Positions 33,864 to 45,766 of a stretch of DNA of 64,000 nucleotides are shown here, one piece after another. The notes under the pieces are model-generated. The model worked only from the letters and a program-made list of their open reading frames with translations, was not told the origin of the DNA and made no database searches. Origin of the DNA: Calycina herbarum (lineage: Eukaryota > Ascomycota > Leotiomycetes > Helotiales > Pezizellaceae); contig LLEY01000027.1 in NCBI GenBank assembly GCA_001414485.1, positions 124,001 through 188,000 of the forward strand. The letters are read 5' to 3'. Within the stretch, counting starts at the first letter, position 1. Every line of letters begins with the position of its first letter. The translations under genes were made by a program, and so were the position numbers.

Positions 33864-35377
33864 ATGACGGTCCCGAAACCCAACGGCCAGTCCTCCCTCC
33901 CAACTCCAAAATCAACAGCCTCATTCTGGCACCGAGAACCCTCTAAGAAACTGTTCGGTCATCGCACCACTTCTTCCCTCCCCACCAAAGCCGATTTAGT
34001 GATCATAGGAAGTGGAATCGTAGGTGCATCTGCCGCCCATTTCCTCCTCCAAGATGATCGTGGAAAAGATCTCGATGTTGTGATGTTAGAAGCTCGAGAA
34101 GCATGTTGGGGTGCCACTGGTCGTGTGAGTCCGCAATCCCTGTCTCAAGTCATATGAGTGAAGTGAGCATCAACTGACGAACATAGAATGGTGGCCATTG
34201 TCAACCAGCAATCTACGGTTCCTCACCCGAAATTTCGGCTTTTGAGTTGAGGAATTATGAGATGCTTAAGAAAATCGTTGAGGAGAATGAGATTGAATGT
34301 GAATGGAGATCTGTGGGGGGATGTCATGCTTTCACCGATGAAGGGATGTTTGAACAGAGTTTGTTGATTTTGGAGATATTACAGAAATATGCTCCGGAGT
34401 TGGCGAAGCAGGTTCAAGTTATCACCACGGAATCAACGAACCCATCACTCTCAGATCTTCGCATCCCAACAGCTGTGGGAGCTTTCGTACAGGAAAATGC
34501 TGCTTCACTTTGGCCTTACAAACTCGTTTGCTGGATCTTAGAAAATCTTCTTGAGAGCGAGAAATCGAAATTCAACCTACAAACTAACACGCCGGTAACG
34601 GGTCTTCAAAACCTCGAGGATCGTTCTTGGATCATCCACGCGGACAGAGGAATGATAGCAGCAAAAAATGTGCTCCTAACCACGAATGCATACACCTCTG
34701 CTCTTCTCCCTCAATTCAGCGATCTTATCGTGCCGGTACAGGGAGAAATGAGTGCGCTTCTTCCACCCAGTGCTATGAGTCCTGCGTCCTCCACTCACAA
34801 GCCTTTGGAACATACGTATGGATTTGTGGGGTATGATGATGTGCATACGGTTTATACATCTGATTACCTTGTCCAACGACCTTTCTCCTCATCTTCTCAT
34901 TCCACGGAATCGAAACATAAAGGAGGGGAATTAATGTTTGGTGGTGGACGGCATTACGGCGCGGAAGCAGGTGTTGGGATTTCAGATGATTCTTTCATCT
35001 CACCACCCGCTGCTGATTACCTCCGACGGGCTCTCATTGATGCTCTTGATCTACAAACTGCACCTGAAGTAACGGAATTGGAGGCTACCCATGAATGGAG
35101 TGGGATTATGGGGTATAGTCGGGATGGCGCTCCATGGGTTGGGGAGGTGAGTGAGGAACTGGGTGGTGGCAAAGGACTTTGGCTTTGTGCTGGCTTTACT
35201 GGACATGGAATGCCGAATGCTTGTTTGAGTGCGAAGGCGGCGGTGGAGTTGTTGTTGGGAACTAAGGTCGCGGAGGTTGATTTACCGGAGTCTTATAGGA
35301 TGAGTGCGGAGAGGGTTGAGGAGGCGAGGGGGAGTGATGAGGTAAGGGTTAAGGATTTAAGGGGGTTTTTTGTTTGA
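33864..35377 (+). CDS. FAD-dependent oxidoreductase (DAO family)
   Basis: Two exons, 33864-34124 and 34187-35377, with a 62-bp intron (GTGAGT...TAG); 483 residues. The N-terminal Rossmann motif is VIIGSGIVGAS (residues 46-56, GxGxxG), and the second FAD contact is WGATGRNGGHCQP (82-94), rebuilt across the intron. The C-terminal half holds GIMGYSRDGAPWVGEV and GFTGHGMPNACLSAK, the FAD/substrate-side motifs of D-amino-acid-oxidase-like enzymes. Such enzymes oxidise amines or amino acids with release of peroxide; the substrate is not visible. There is no signal peptide and no clear C-terminal peroxisomal signal (ends LRGFFV). The ATG at 33864 is the first in frame. Confidence 0.9.
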
Positions 35378-35944
35378 TGTTTTGTTGCTATTTGCTGGGA
35401 CTAAGTTATTAACACTGGGCTAGTAGATGGTGATTTGAGACCGAGAACCGAGAGAATTTGATACTTTAAGCATAAAATACCCTTCCTTCACTCTAAGCTT
35501 TCTTCACTAAGAAAATAAATCTGTATCTGTTTGATAAGTGAGAACATTTGGGACAATTGAAAAAGTGCGATGTGCAAAAAAACTTATTAAAGACACCTTT
35601 CACTACAAGCCTTACTCACTCCGTATTGATCTGATCTGATTTTCGTTCCAACTTTTGGATTTCTTTAGAATACATGGGACATTTGGAAAAGTGCGACATG
35701 CAACAAAACTTGGAAATACAGCTTTCACTAGAAGCTCAACTCACTTTGTAATTCTGTATGGAACGGTAGAAAAATGAAGATATACTTTCACAGCAACAAG
35801 CTACCCCTGTCCTTGGCAAAACCATGTCGTCACAAGCTCCCGCGGGAGGCTTCCCTCACCCAGCAGGCTGCCAGCTTTCTCCAACCTTTCATTCCAATTC
35901 AACAACACCACAACCCTCCATCGCAGATATCGAGATACTACACA
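35378..35944. other. Spacer with tandem GCGAYATGCAA repeats
   Basis: 3' region of the oxidoreductase gene and promoter of the DUF92 gene. Two units spaced 126 bp apart (cores at 35565 and 35691) share ACATTTGG...AAAAGTGCGA(T/C)(A/G)TGCAA and a following CTTTCACTA-AAGC-ACTCACT block. A partial third, with ACTTTCAC, follows at about 35775-35800. Confidence 0.6.
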
Positions 35945-37192
35945 ATGAAGGCAGTAATAGCCGTACCTATTACCCTGGCCATGGTCTATCGATCATGGTC
36001 GCACAAGTCTCTCACGCCCGCCGGAATTGTCGCGGCGGTTCTGACAGCTGCTGCCCACGCCGTACACCCGTGGAATTTACCATATGCCCTCTTGATCGTA
36101 TTCTTCCTTGCTGGCACAAGAGTCACGAAGGTATGGAATCGCATTTTCTTTTATCTTTGTGCCAGATTTGTACTGATAGCTTGCAGGTGAAGCACGATGT
36201 CAAGGCCAAACTGACAATGCAGGCCTCTGGGAATGCGGGCGGAGAGGGCGCGAGAACACACATTCAAGGTAAACACCATGTCGCATATTTCCATTTTATC
36301 ATTGGAATAATTTACTAATTTACTATTTACAGTTCTCGCAAATTCCGGAGTCGCTTCAGTCCTTACCCTCCTCCATGCCTACCAACTTTACCAACGCGAT
36401 CAAAACCTCGTTCCCGTGGAAGCATGTTACTCCTGGCCCGGAGATCTCTTGGTAGTCGGAATAATCGCGAATTATGCCGCAGTGGCCGCGGATACATTTA
36501 GTTCGGAACTGGGCATTCTTTCGAAGAGCAAACCACGTCTCATCACATCCCTTACACTTCGACAAGTGCCTCCGGGAACAAATGGGGGTGTGACGCTTGG
36601 AGGTCTTGCTGCGGGGTTACTTGGGTCTCTCATTATCGTCGCAGCATCTGTTGCGTTACTCCCATTTTGTCCGGCTTCTCTACCGACATACGGTTGGTCC
36701 TTGATGAAGAGACAACGATTCTCTTTCGCCATGGCTATATGGGGTGCTTTGGGAAGTCTACTGGATAGTTTCCTGGGCGGATGGTTACAACGAAGTGTGG
36801 TTGACACGAGAACAGGTCGCATCGTTGAGGGAGAAGGTGGAAAGACAGTTCTTGTTTCCAAATCCGGACCAAGCAGCATGCATTACAAGAAGCGGGCAGA
36901 GGTCAAGAAAAACCTTCTGCATGGGGAAGGCAAAAACTCGATTCCAACTCAAACAATCGAAGAGGACCTGGATAAGAAGATGGGAGACCCAGATCGATAT
37001 GATGCCACGAAGAAATGGCGGGAACCAACTTTTGGCGACGAAAAACCAAGCCGAGTTGTTGAGAGTGGTTTATTGGGCATACTCGACAACAACGAAGTCA
37101 ATTTTCTCATGGCATTGACCATGAGTGTTGGTGCCATGGTTATAGCAGGCTGGTTCTGGGAGATTCCGATGAGCAGTATATTACCATTGTAA
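35945..37192 (+). CDS. DUF92/TMEM19 family integral membrane protein
   Basis: Three exons: 35945-36130, 36187-36268 and 36333-37192, with introns of 56 and 64 bp; 375 residues. Several hydrophobic helices: one at the N-terminus (MKAVIAVPITLAMVY), one after residue 26, one around 88-105, one in the middle (LGGLAAGLLGSLIIVAASVAL) and one at the C-terminus (FLMALTMSVGAMVIAGWFW). The conserved block AADTFSSELGILSKSKPRLITS and the PPGTNGGVTLGGL segment are typical of DUF92/TMEM19 proteins. Relatives include the plant phytyl-phosphate kinase VTE6, but that activity is not established for fungal members. A hydrophilic loop of about 110 residues precedes the last helix. Upstream ATGs in the leader are out of frame or lack support. 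Confidence 0.85.
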
Positions 37193-37289
37193 TCCAATTC
37201 GCTAAGTACGAAGAAAATATCTAAACAAAACCATCATATTACAAAAGAAATACGAAAGAGAACAATTCATCTCATCCTCTCCCTCAAGT

Positions 37290-40200
37290 CTAATCATCCC
37301 CATCCTTCTGCCAAAACTCCGTCAACAGTTTCCTAACATACGCAGCCCTCTCCCTAGTCGGTCCCTGATACTTCACGTTCAATCTCTCGCCCTCACCAAA
37401 ATAATTAATCCAATGCCGCAGATCCTGCTTCACCTGATCGGAAGCACCTTTTACCTTCAACCCTTCCTCAAATATAACCCAAGCTTCTTGCACCTCGAAA
37501 CAATACCAGAGTGCGTAGCCAAACCAGTAATAACTCCTTGCTATCATTGTTGGGTCACCGAGGTCTTTGGCTATTTCAAGGGCTTCACGACTTGCCAGGA
37601 TGGCTACTCGTGCGTCGCCGTTGGCGGCCCCTCGGAGAGCGCGCGAGACGCGACATTTGTGGATGCCTTCTTTGCAGCGGGTGATTGCTAGTTTGTGCGT
37701 TAGTGGGGACGAGGGACCGAATGATAGTACTTTGGATTGCAGGTCTTCTGTTGTGGGGTGTTAGTATATCTTTCTCTTTTTTGAGGGGGAGAGGGGGGAG
37801 TCTTACTCAAGCTAAATGGTGTATATGAGGGTAAGTCGAAATCGGGATCCGGACCAACATCCCAATCTGGTTCTTTCTTTGCTTTATCCAAAGCTTTCGT
37901 CAACTCGTCGATTCGTCTTTGCAATATCGCCTTCTCTCTCTCACATTTTATTGCTGCTTGGTTGTCGGGATCAGCTTGGTTACCTCCTCTCTCAGGGTTC
38001 TCTTCCCAATCCTTAATTTCCGCTTCGAGCGAATCAATGAGGCTGTATTGCTCCTCAAGCTCCGCCTTTTGGTCCCGAATCTCCTGGATCTTCCTTTCAA
38101 GCTGCGTCTCTTGGTTCTTGAACTCTTGGTTTTTCTCTTTCCATGCATTCGCCAAGAAGTTATTCTCCTTCTTAGCTGCTTCCAGATCGACCCCAAGATC
38201 TCCCTCCAGCTGAACAATTTGTCGTCGTAATTTCGCCTTTTCTCGCTCGCATTGTCGCGATGCTTGGGTTTCGGGAGCGGCAAGTGTATCTTGTCTCGCG
38301 GCCTCAAGTTCCGCTTTCAACGTATCAATGCGCTCGTTGGCAGCGTTTTCCATCTTCCAACTCTCATCATTCAGTGCTGCAATCTTTCTTTTCTGTTCCC
38401 TAAGCTCGACTTTCTGTGCATTCGACTCATCGTTCAATTTCCTCACATCACTCTTGAGCGGTTCCAACTCGTCAATTTGTTCTTGCAATTTTGTCTTCTC
38501 CCTCTCGCATTGGCTCTTAAGCATTGTCTCGGGATTTAACCTTATATCTCTTTTGAAGTTGTCAAGCTGCATTTCAAGCTCGGTAGCCTCCCGGTCTCGC
38601 GCTAATAGCCGGTCGTAGAATTTACTCTTCTCTTTGCTTCTGGGCACGTGGTAATGCAGTTGCTTCTTCAATTCCGCAATTTCTTTTCTCAATCTCGCTA
38701 TTCGCCTTTCATATTTACCTTCCACCACTTCGTCGGGAAGAGGTCCTCTCTCCTTTCTCAGGCCCTCAATCTGCTTTTCCAACACCTCAACCTCCAGGTC
38801 TGCCCCTTTAAGTCGGTCCTCGAGGATGATCTTCTCTCTGCCAACTTCCTTCAACTTCCTATGGAGCGAGGCTATTTCTTCACTTATTCGATTGAACGCC
38901 ACCCGCCATTCTTTCATCTTCCAATCAAGCCTCGTCTTCTTCTCCTCCAAATTCTCGACCCTCTCGGTCAATTGTTTGTTCTCATGTTTATACTTGCCCA
39001 AGCCCTCCGTTTTATACGACTCTTCTAACTCCTCCTGGTGTTTCTCTTTCTGTATCTCGAGATGCTGTTCGTATTCGTCTTTGAGCTTTTGCATCAGGTT
39101 CTGGTACGAGCGGACTTCTTTATCTGCTTGGTGGTAATTCGTGCGGAAAACCTCGGCTGCGGCGCGGTATTTGAATATTTCCGAGGTGAGGTTGTCTTGG
39201 GCGTTGTGCAGAGAGAGGAGGGCTTGTTCGCCGAGGGTTGTGCATTCTTTGTCGGGGTTTTTGCGGATGTAGTCTTTCCATTTCTCTATTTCCGGGGTTG
39301 TCTGGGGAAGGAGTTAGCGGTTTTTTGTTTTGAGCGAGGGAAAGGGACGAGAATTGGGGACGTTGATGGGTAGCGAGGCTTGAGAGACTTGGTGGGAAAA
39401 GAGGGATCTTTGTGGGGTCGAGTGACGTTTAGGCTTAGGAAGAAAGCAAATGGAGAGGGAGACGAAAGAACATACCACTGGTTGAGCTGCATCAAGTATA
39501 CTTTGAGGTCTCTTCTTCCCGCCGCCCTTCTCGGCTTGTTCTCTAGCGTTTTTCACGGGTATCGGGGTTTGTCTCCTAATTTCTTTCTCGTCGGCGACAC
39601 CCATTACTGGGCCCCGAACTATTTTGCCATCTTTACTTGCGGGTTGTCCTGACGGTTGGAGTGGATGGAAGATTCCAGGAGCTTTCTTGGTCGTAGCTGT
39701 GGACTTGGCCTCTTCTTGGGTGTTCTCTTTGGGAGCTGTGGGAGCTGTGGGAGGAGCTGCGGTCTCCCTTCTGGTGTCCTTTGGTGCCTCTTTGGGTTCA
39801 TCCTTCTTGGGTTCGTCTTTCTTGGGCTGATCTCTTATGGGAGGACCCAACTTGAAAGGTAAACGAGGACTTCTAGGGCCAACAGTCGCATCATCTCGCC
39901 CCATCACTGGTGCCTTGAGAATCCTTTCAGGAATAGCACCATCCACGAAAGCCTCATCATTTCTCGGTGGATAATTCTCGAACATTGGGTTGAGAGGTTT
40001 GGGTTTAGGTTTCTCTGCCACGTTTTCTTTTTCCTTCCCTTTGTCTATTTTCGGTCCTAGAGGGATTTCTTCTGGTTTCTCTTCTCCTTCGACTCGGTCT
40101 GCCCAAGCCCCCAATCTATCTAGAATAGGGGTTCGTGGTCCTGGGTCATCAACTCCCATAACGGGCACATTTACACCTGACCCGTAAGGACCCTTGACGC

Positions 40201-41602
40201 TGGTGGGTGGTACGAACATGGGATCTAGAGGATTGGACTGATCATCCGTCTTCTCTGGTTCCTTCCCCTTGTCTTTCTCTGCTTCTGGTTCTTCAGAGTC
40301 CGATTCTGGTAGATTTCCGAAAGGATCACGTCTCGTTTCCCATTCTTTCCTTTCTTCTGCTGTAAGACCGGGTATGGTATTACTAGTTCCCACAGGGGTG
40401 ACACCTGCAACCTCTAGATAGTTGTCAATGCCCGTGGGGTCAATTTCGGGTGGGATAAAGTCGGAGGAATCAATGTTAGAGCGGTTATTGTTTGAAGGGT
40501 CATTATTGGAGGGGCTCGTGTACTGAGATGGAAGCTGAGATGTGAGGTGGGAAGCACCGCCTCTCATGTCAAAAACCCACTCTCCAGATTCTGTCGAGGG
40601 TGTATCCCCTTTCTTTGCTTTGACTTTCCGCTCATGTTCTTCCTTCTTCTCCTTGAACGTCTTGCGTGCTGGTGCTGGCCCAGGTCCACTGAATACTTGA
40701 GGACGGGCTTGACCTTCGGAATATGGTCCGCGGGGGTCGGCTGGTATGGCGAAGAGGCCGGTGTCGTATCCTTTGGCTGCGTAATCTTCTTTGGTTGTGG
40801 GTCCTTCTGGTTGCTGTGGTTGTTGAGCTGTTTGGGGTGCGTGTCCTGCGGCTGTATGATGGGTATGTGGGAGGTCGGTGTCTACGTCTACGTAGTCGTC
40901 GTCTGGGTCATCATCATCTTCATTGCCAGCCAGATTCGACAATCTATGAGTTAGCCTTTCTCTCCCTTCGGGAATATCATATGCCCCCCCAAATTGTATA
41001 TCCTCAGGTCTCGGCAGGAGCGGTAAATCAATGTCAGTGTTTTCTATTTCTTCCACGGTCTCCATTTGGTCCACGCCGTCCCCGCTTTCGGCGATCATCC
41101 TTTCCATTTCACGAACGTCGTCTAAGGTGGTGGAGCTGGCGGTTCCGGAGTCTTTGGATCCAGTTCTCTCGCCTTCTTGTTGGCTTGTCGTTGATGTTGG
41201 TAGTTCCGGAAGTGGGCTTGCTGGCGGTTGGCTTGGTGGATTTGGCTGGTTTGGTTGGCTTGTTTTGTCTAAACTTTTTGGGCTTTTTGGTTCGTCTGAT
41301 GAGGTAGAAAAGAAAACAGGGTTTGAGGTTGGTGGTGGTGGTAGGGTTTCTTCATTGTCAGAAGCTGGGTTTGAGGGACTGGGGGAGTTTGTGTTTGATT
41401 TCCGTCCACCTCTGCCGCGACGTCCTTTTTTCTTCGGCATTTTCACTGACTTTTGGGCTTTTCGGCAAGCTTGAATTGGGGCTGAGTGAGAGCTTGGCTT
41501 GTCGTTGTCCACTTGTTGATTGTTGTCGTATTCTCGTTTAAAAAGGGGTTGGTTGGCTTGCCAAGTTACCGATTGAGTTGATTGCGAGTGCGAAGCAAAC
41601 AA
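37290..41602 (-). CDS. Large coiled-coil protein with disordered N-terminus and TPR-like C-terminus
   Basis: Three exons on the minus strand: 41602-39476, 39301-37807 and 37747-37290. The introns (174 and 59 bp) preserve frame; 1359 residues. Residues 1-700 are low-complexity, Pro/Ser/Glu-rich and probably disordered, with a basic KKKGRRGRGGRKS patch near 55-75. Three PVMG(V/R)-x-D segments followed by R-x-TP/SP lie at about 479, 565 and 667. Residues 760-1190 form a long coiled coil with three CEREK-x-x-L blocks at 974, 1060 and 1162. The tail has two TPR-like helical hairpins (ASREALEIAKDLGD and SYYWFGYALWYCFEVQEAW). No family recognised; a scaffold or cytoskeletal adaptor role is a guess. 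The neighbouring gene also has TPR-like repeats on the same strand. Confidence 0.8.
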
Positions 41603-42606
41603 TTGGTATCAGTTACTCTTGAGCAAATAAAAGAAACTTGGTATCTCTTGAGCTTGAGATTTTCGCGAGTATTGAATTGTGATGTCTTTGTTCTTTCGGG
41701 GTGCTGACCGCATCCGGGGATAGGGGGATAAAGGAGGGGTTGTGATGCGAAAGTCAATATTTTTGTGTGCCAAAATATCCTTTGTTGGATTGAAAGGAAA
41801 GAACTAATAGCATTAAAAGTGATAATGAGAGGATATAGAGGCTCTCTTATGCGGTTGTGGGTGTTTACCGAGTTTTTCTTTCCTCTTTCCGAGAGTTGAA
41901 ACTGTCTTTACCTCCTCGGACAATTCCTTTTCAGCCGCAGACTACCTGATTTTCACTCAGAAATTCTTAGAAATGAAAATATCGAATCAGAAATCTTCTA
42001 CTTTGATGTTTGGTTGAACTGTGAGTAATTCTTTGTGGCCTTTTCTAAGGGTGGGGGGGGGGGCTTATTTAGCGAGAGCATTCTCGTCTCCCTTCTGACT
42101 AACGTTACAGAGCTTCCCGTAGTATTCTTCACTAGACTTCAATTTAAATTAGTTCTTTCATTGTCAATATTGTTTACTGCCAATTTTTAGGCTTCAATTG
42201 TTGGTTTTGTCATCGATTTCAGTGTCAACCATCCTCCGTACCCTCAAGCTCTTTGTTGAAGGCAGCAGCTACAATAGGAAATTTTTCAATTTGTTGCATT
42301 TCGCACTTTGTGAAACATTAGAAACCAGATACCTCTTTAAGTTAGGCAAGGGCTTAATTGGGCATAACAAACAATGGGGTTTCTTTATTCAAATGGTGAG
42401 TGATCGTTGGGTAGAGCGCTTTCTTTGTCCATGTTTTCTCCGATTGGTTAAACGAAGAATTGGCCAGTCGCAAACCCTCTTCCAACTTTGTATCGCTTTG
42501 ATCTAGACTTCAAAATTATACTTCGGGAATCAGTAACTAATGCTTACCAACCAAAGCCATTGAAAGAAATGAGACTGGAAAAGTGTGTTTCTGAAATACT
42601 TTGTGA
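41603..42606. other. Intergenic region with G-run
   Basis: Upstream of the coiled-coil gene and downstream of the next minus-strand gene. A run of about twelve G (with one T early) lies near 42049-42063. Plus-strand frames at 42198-42506 and 42488-42700 show no family features and overlap or abut the minus-strand gene's 3' end. Confidence 0.5.
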
Positions 42607-43692
42607 CTATAAACTCACCACAGTATTCCAAATCCAACCCAAACAAGAAGCCTTATCCAACTCTCTCAACCCTATCCTCTGTCGGGTAAGGGAACTTTGA
42701 GCCATCAGCTTCAAATCCCCCATTCTTCCTTCCCAACCTGAAATCTGTACCTCAGATGCCAAGTTAAACGCCGCAACAGCCTCCTCCCATCGATGTAGTC
42801 TACTTAAACAAATCCCAATATATACACGACACTTACCAATCATATACAGCATTTGAACTGAATTCGCAATCCTGAATGCCTCCACTGAATCATTCAAGGC
42901 CTTTTTCAATTTGCCCAGGACGAGGTAACAACAACAGCTCATCAAAAGGACATTAATTCTTTTCAAGGTAATATCCAAGGAACTTTCAGCATGCGACCAG
43001 CCTTTTGGCTTGGGTTTTGGGACTCTAAGAAAGTGCTCATCTCCCTCTGTTGTCTCTTCATCCTTGAAAGCCGAAAGAAAAGTTCTAATTTCCTCCACGC
43101 AAGCTTTATATTTATGTGCCCAGAGAAAGAGTTCAGCATTCCAAATGAGTTCATCCGTGTCTTCATCTTCTTCCTGGCTTATTTTCAACCATAAATTATC
43201 CGCAAGCCATATTTCCTGGCCTCCCTCGCCTCCGTCGCCTGGATACTCCCGAAACTTACGAGAATAGGAGTATTTCACTGCTCTCCCAGGATATGTGTAT
43301 GTTCTGACTGCTCGAAATGTAGGATCTACCAGCGCGGATGCTCTGCGCCTTCTGTTTTCCTTTGCTTCTTCAAGTTGTGCATCTTCGTGTGCGCCACTCA
43401 TTAGAAATTTTATTTCGGGATGGTTTCGAGGGCTTCTTCGGCGGGGAATATAAGGCGGAGGATCGTAGATTGAGTCATATGTAAGTTCCACTGATCTTGA
43501 GAGGATTGCGGTTTTTAAAAGATTGGATGAGGGTTTAATAGGAGGTCGCGGACTTGGTAATCTTACTTTTCTTATGGGCTTGCGGTTGCTTCGGGGAGAT
43601 CTCGAGGTTACATTCGGAAGGCTTTTGGAACCGTATAAGATGCGCTGTCGTTGTTCGTTGGAGATTAGAACGTTTTGTGCGAGTTTTGACAT
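42607..43692 (-). CDS. Protein with TPR-like C-terminal repeats
   Basis: Single 361-residue frame. The N-terminal 120 residues are basic and Pro/Arg-rich (PSPRPPIKPSS, PRRRSPRNHP). From about residue 165 helical pairs begin: ELIWNAELFLWAHKYKACVEEI, VLLMSCCCYLVLGKLKKALNDSVEAF and MIGKCRVYIGICLSRLHRWEEAVAAF. The last two match the TPR layout of paired helices with A/G at positions 8 and 20. The end (IWNTVVSL) reads into a GTGAGT that could be a splice donor, so the last residues may be wrong. It resembles in design the C-terminus of the coiled-coil protein next door. No specific function recognised. Confidence 0.65.
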   Translation of the reverse strand: MSKLAQNVLISNEQRQRILYGSKSLPNVTSRSPRSNRKPIRKVRLPSPRPPIKPSSNLLKTAILSRSVELTYDSIYDPPPYIPRRRSPRNHPEIKFLMSGAHEDAQLEEAKENRRRRASALVDPTFRAVRTYTYPGRAVKYSYSRKFREYPGDGGEGGQEIWLADNLWLKISQEEDEDTDELIWNAELFLWAHKYKACVEEIRTFLSAFKDEETTEGDEHFLRVPKPKPKGWSHAESSLDITLKRINVLLMSCCCYLVLGKLKKALNDSVEAFRIANSVQMLYMIGKCRVYIGICLSRLHRWEEAVAAFNLASEVQISGWEGRMGDLKLMAQSSLTRQRIGLRELDKASCLGWIWNTVVSL

Positions 43693-45766
43693 GGGTATAT
43701 GCGTGTGGTTGTAGCCTACTGCAATTGAGGAGTCTTTGCTTCTCCCCGTGCTAAATTCTGGCAGCCGGAAAACTTTAGATGGAAGGTTGTTTGCTAGCAG
43801 TTGGAAAGAGACACATTATTGATAGATCCTCTTATCTAAAATTTTAATAATCAGGCCCAAGGTCGAGAGCATTCTTTGGGATTTCTTTGTGATTGCATTT
43901 GAACTACTGACCACAACAAAGAGAAGGACTAAGACTTGAGGAGTCGAAGGGAACCTTTTTCCTGTCGAATAAGAAGCGAAGGAATCTTTGAAGTGAAGCC
44001 AAAAGGATGAGATAGTCTGGGTCACGTGACAATCTCCAAATCCGAATTGCTATGGAAGGTTGCTGATGAGTATGGAGTTACAAGAAGAAAGCTCCTTTCG
44101 TATTGCTCTTAAAACCTGGAAGGGATCTTGGTTGAAACCGGGGTTTGATTAGAATTGAACCCGGAAAAGCGAGTGAAAAGCTGCTGCCTCAAGAATACGA
44201 AAATTTCCAATCCGGCACGGGATAGAGCGCTTCATAAGATGAGGCATTGAGCGTTTACATGAACTCACGTTTTATGCAGCCCAAGCTGGCTTCAATTGGC
44301 CGCCAAGTCTCTTTCTTCGTTTTCTCACCAATCAGTGGACTCATTGTTCAAATATTAATATTGGGTGTTTGATCGAAGCACTTTTTAACGCCACCAAGAA
44401 TAAACGACCATGAACAAAATTGAGGAAATGATTTCTTTTCATGTCTTGAGTCTTGACGTTGATTCAAGTTTCAGAAAACCCAATTCCATCCCTAGGCGTA
44501 CATCATCCGGTTAGTGTTCCGTAGCCAAGTCTATAAAAGTTAAAAATACAGGACCGCTAACAAATTGATAATGGATCTGATTCGAAGCCGATTCGTAACA
44601 TCCAGATGAATTTTCAAGGGTAGGCGGTAGGCTATTAATCAACGCGAGTCTTGGAGCAAAGACCAACGAGAAAACTACTCCACTTCAGCCGGATGTGACT
44701 CCGTAAATGGATTATGTGGTATTTCCCCTGCAGAAACGAGTGTACGGAAGTGGACAAAATGGGACTTTGTGACTAGCCGCTCAGGGGTAACGATTAAGAA
44801 AATTATGGGGCCTTGCCGGGTTCGGTCAAGGTGGTCGAATCATTCGTAAAGGCCCCGCAGTTTTCCGAACAACCTTCACGACTCAGCTAATCACCACGTT
44901 TTCAAGCGATTTATTGGACAACTTCACATTCAACGTGGACCAAGAAGCCCCAAGAAAGTCTCCTTTGGGACTTGATAGGGCAGCCACAACCCTGAGAAAA
45001 TCATCCGGACCTTTCAAGAATGGGCTATTTCCAGCCTGTTGCACCACACGATCAAAGGACTGCGCGTGTCTATTTATCTGTGGATTACGTGGAATGATTT
45101 GAGATCGATGCAGAACGTCTTACTCGGGATGGAGAGTAGGAGGAACCTTCGGACTCGCAGGTTCAAGTGGTACCTAGGTAGTGTTGTCTTGCTGGTCTGT
45201 ATGACATTCGTACACTCTTTCGTTTTACACCCTGAATCATTCCTGAGTATCTCAGACAGTTGTAGCTATGAGATAAAATTGCATGGAAGAACCAGAATCA
45301 TGTGTCTCTAACTCTCCTACAGCATCTCGAACAATACTCGATTTTCCTAGACTGGTATACTAGCGGATTATCTTCGCTCAGAATCGTTTGCTCTTTATCA
45401 CTATTTTGCACAATCTAGTTACTTTCGCTTGCACATTTTTCATCGGCATACACCCCCTTTCGTCCGTCTCCTCCCCGCGGCCGGGTATCATACCACCACC
45501 AAGAGATGATTTCCTTCCAGGTTAGGAGTGTCCGGTAATGCAGCCGCTTGCCGTACCCCTTCATTGAAGCGGGTGCCTGGAATTGTTGGTAAATTTTCTC
45601 CTTCGGTCCCGACCACCGAAGATATCAAAAAGGCGAGGCTCTCCAGAAATGGAAAAGACAAGGCCCAGACTTTTCTCATCACTCTTTCTGAGATCAGTTT
45701 CCCCTCTTTTGACGTATACACGTTCAGTCACTCTTTAAATACACAATCTTCCTATTAATTCTAATC
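43693..45766. other. Long intergenic region without recognisable genes
   Basis: About 2 kb between the divergent TPR-like gene (-) and the GH16 gene (+). Frames are short and lack domain features. A TTTAAATAC element at about 45734 lies roughly 30 bp before the GH16 ATG region and may act as its TATA box. A CCCCGCGGCCGGG-like GC block is at about 45475. Confidence 0.5.

Noticed and set aside
38648..39028. Several plus-strand frames across 37.4-41.5 kb
   Set aside because: They are antisense shadows of the coiled-coil gene, whose biased Glu/Lys codons give open Leu/Phe/Ser-rich frames on the other strand.
42198..42506. Plus-strand 102-codon frame
   Set aside because: No recognisable features, no supporting splice or promoter signals, and it lies in the 3' flank of a minus-strand gene.
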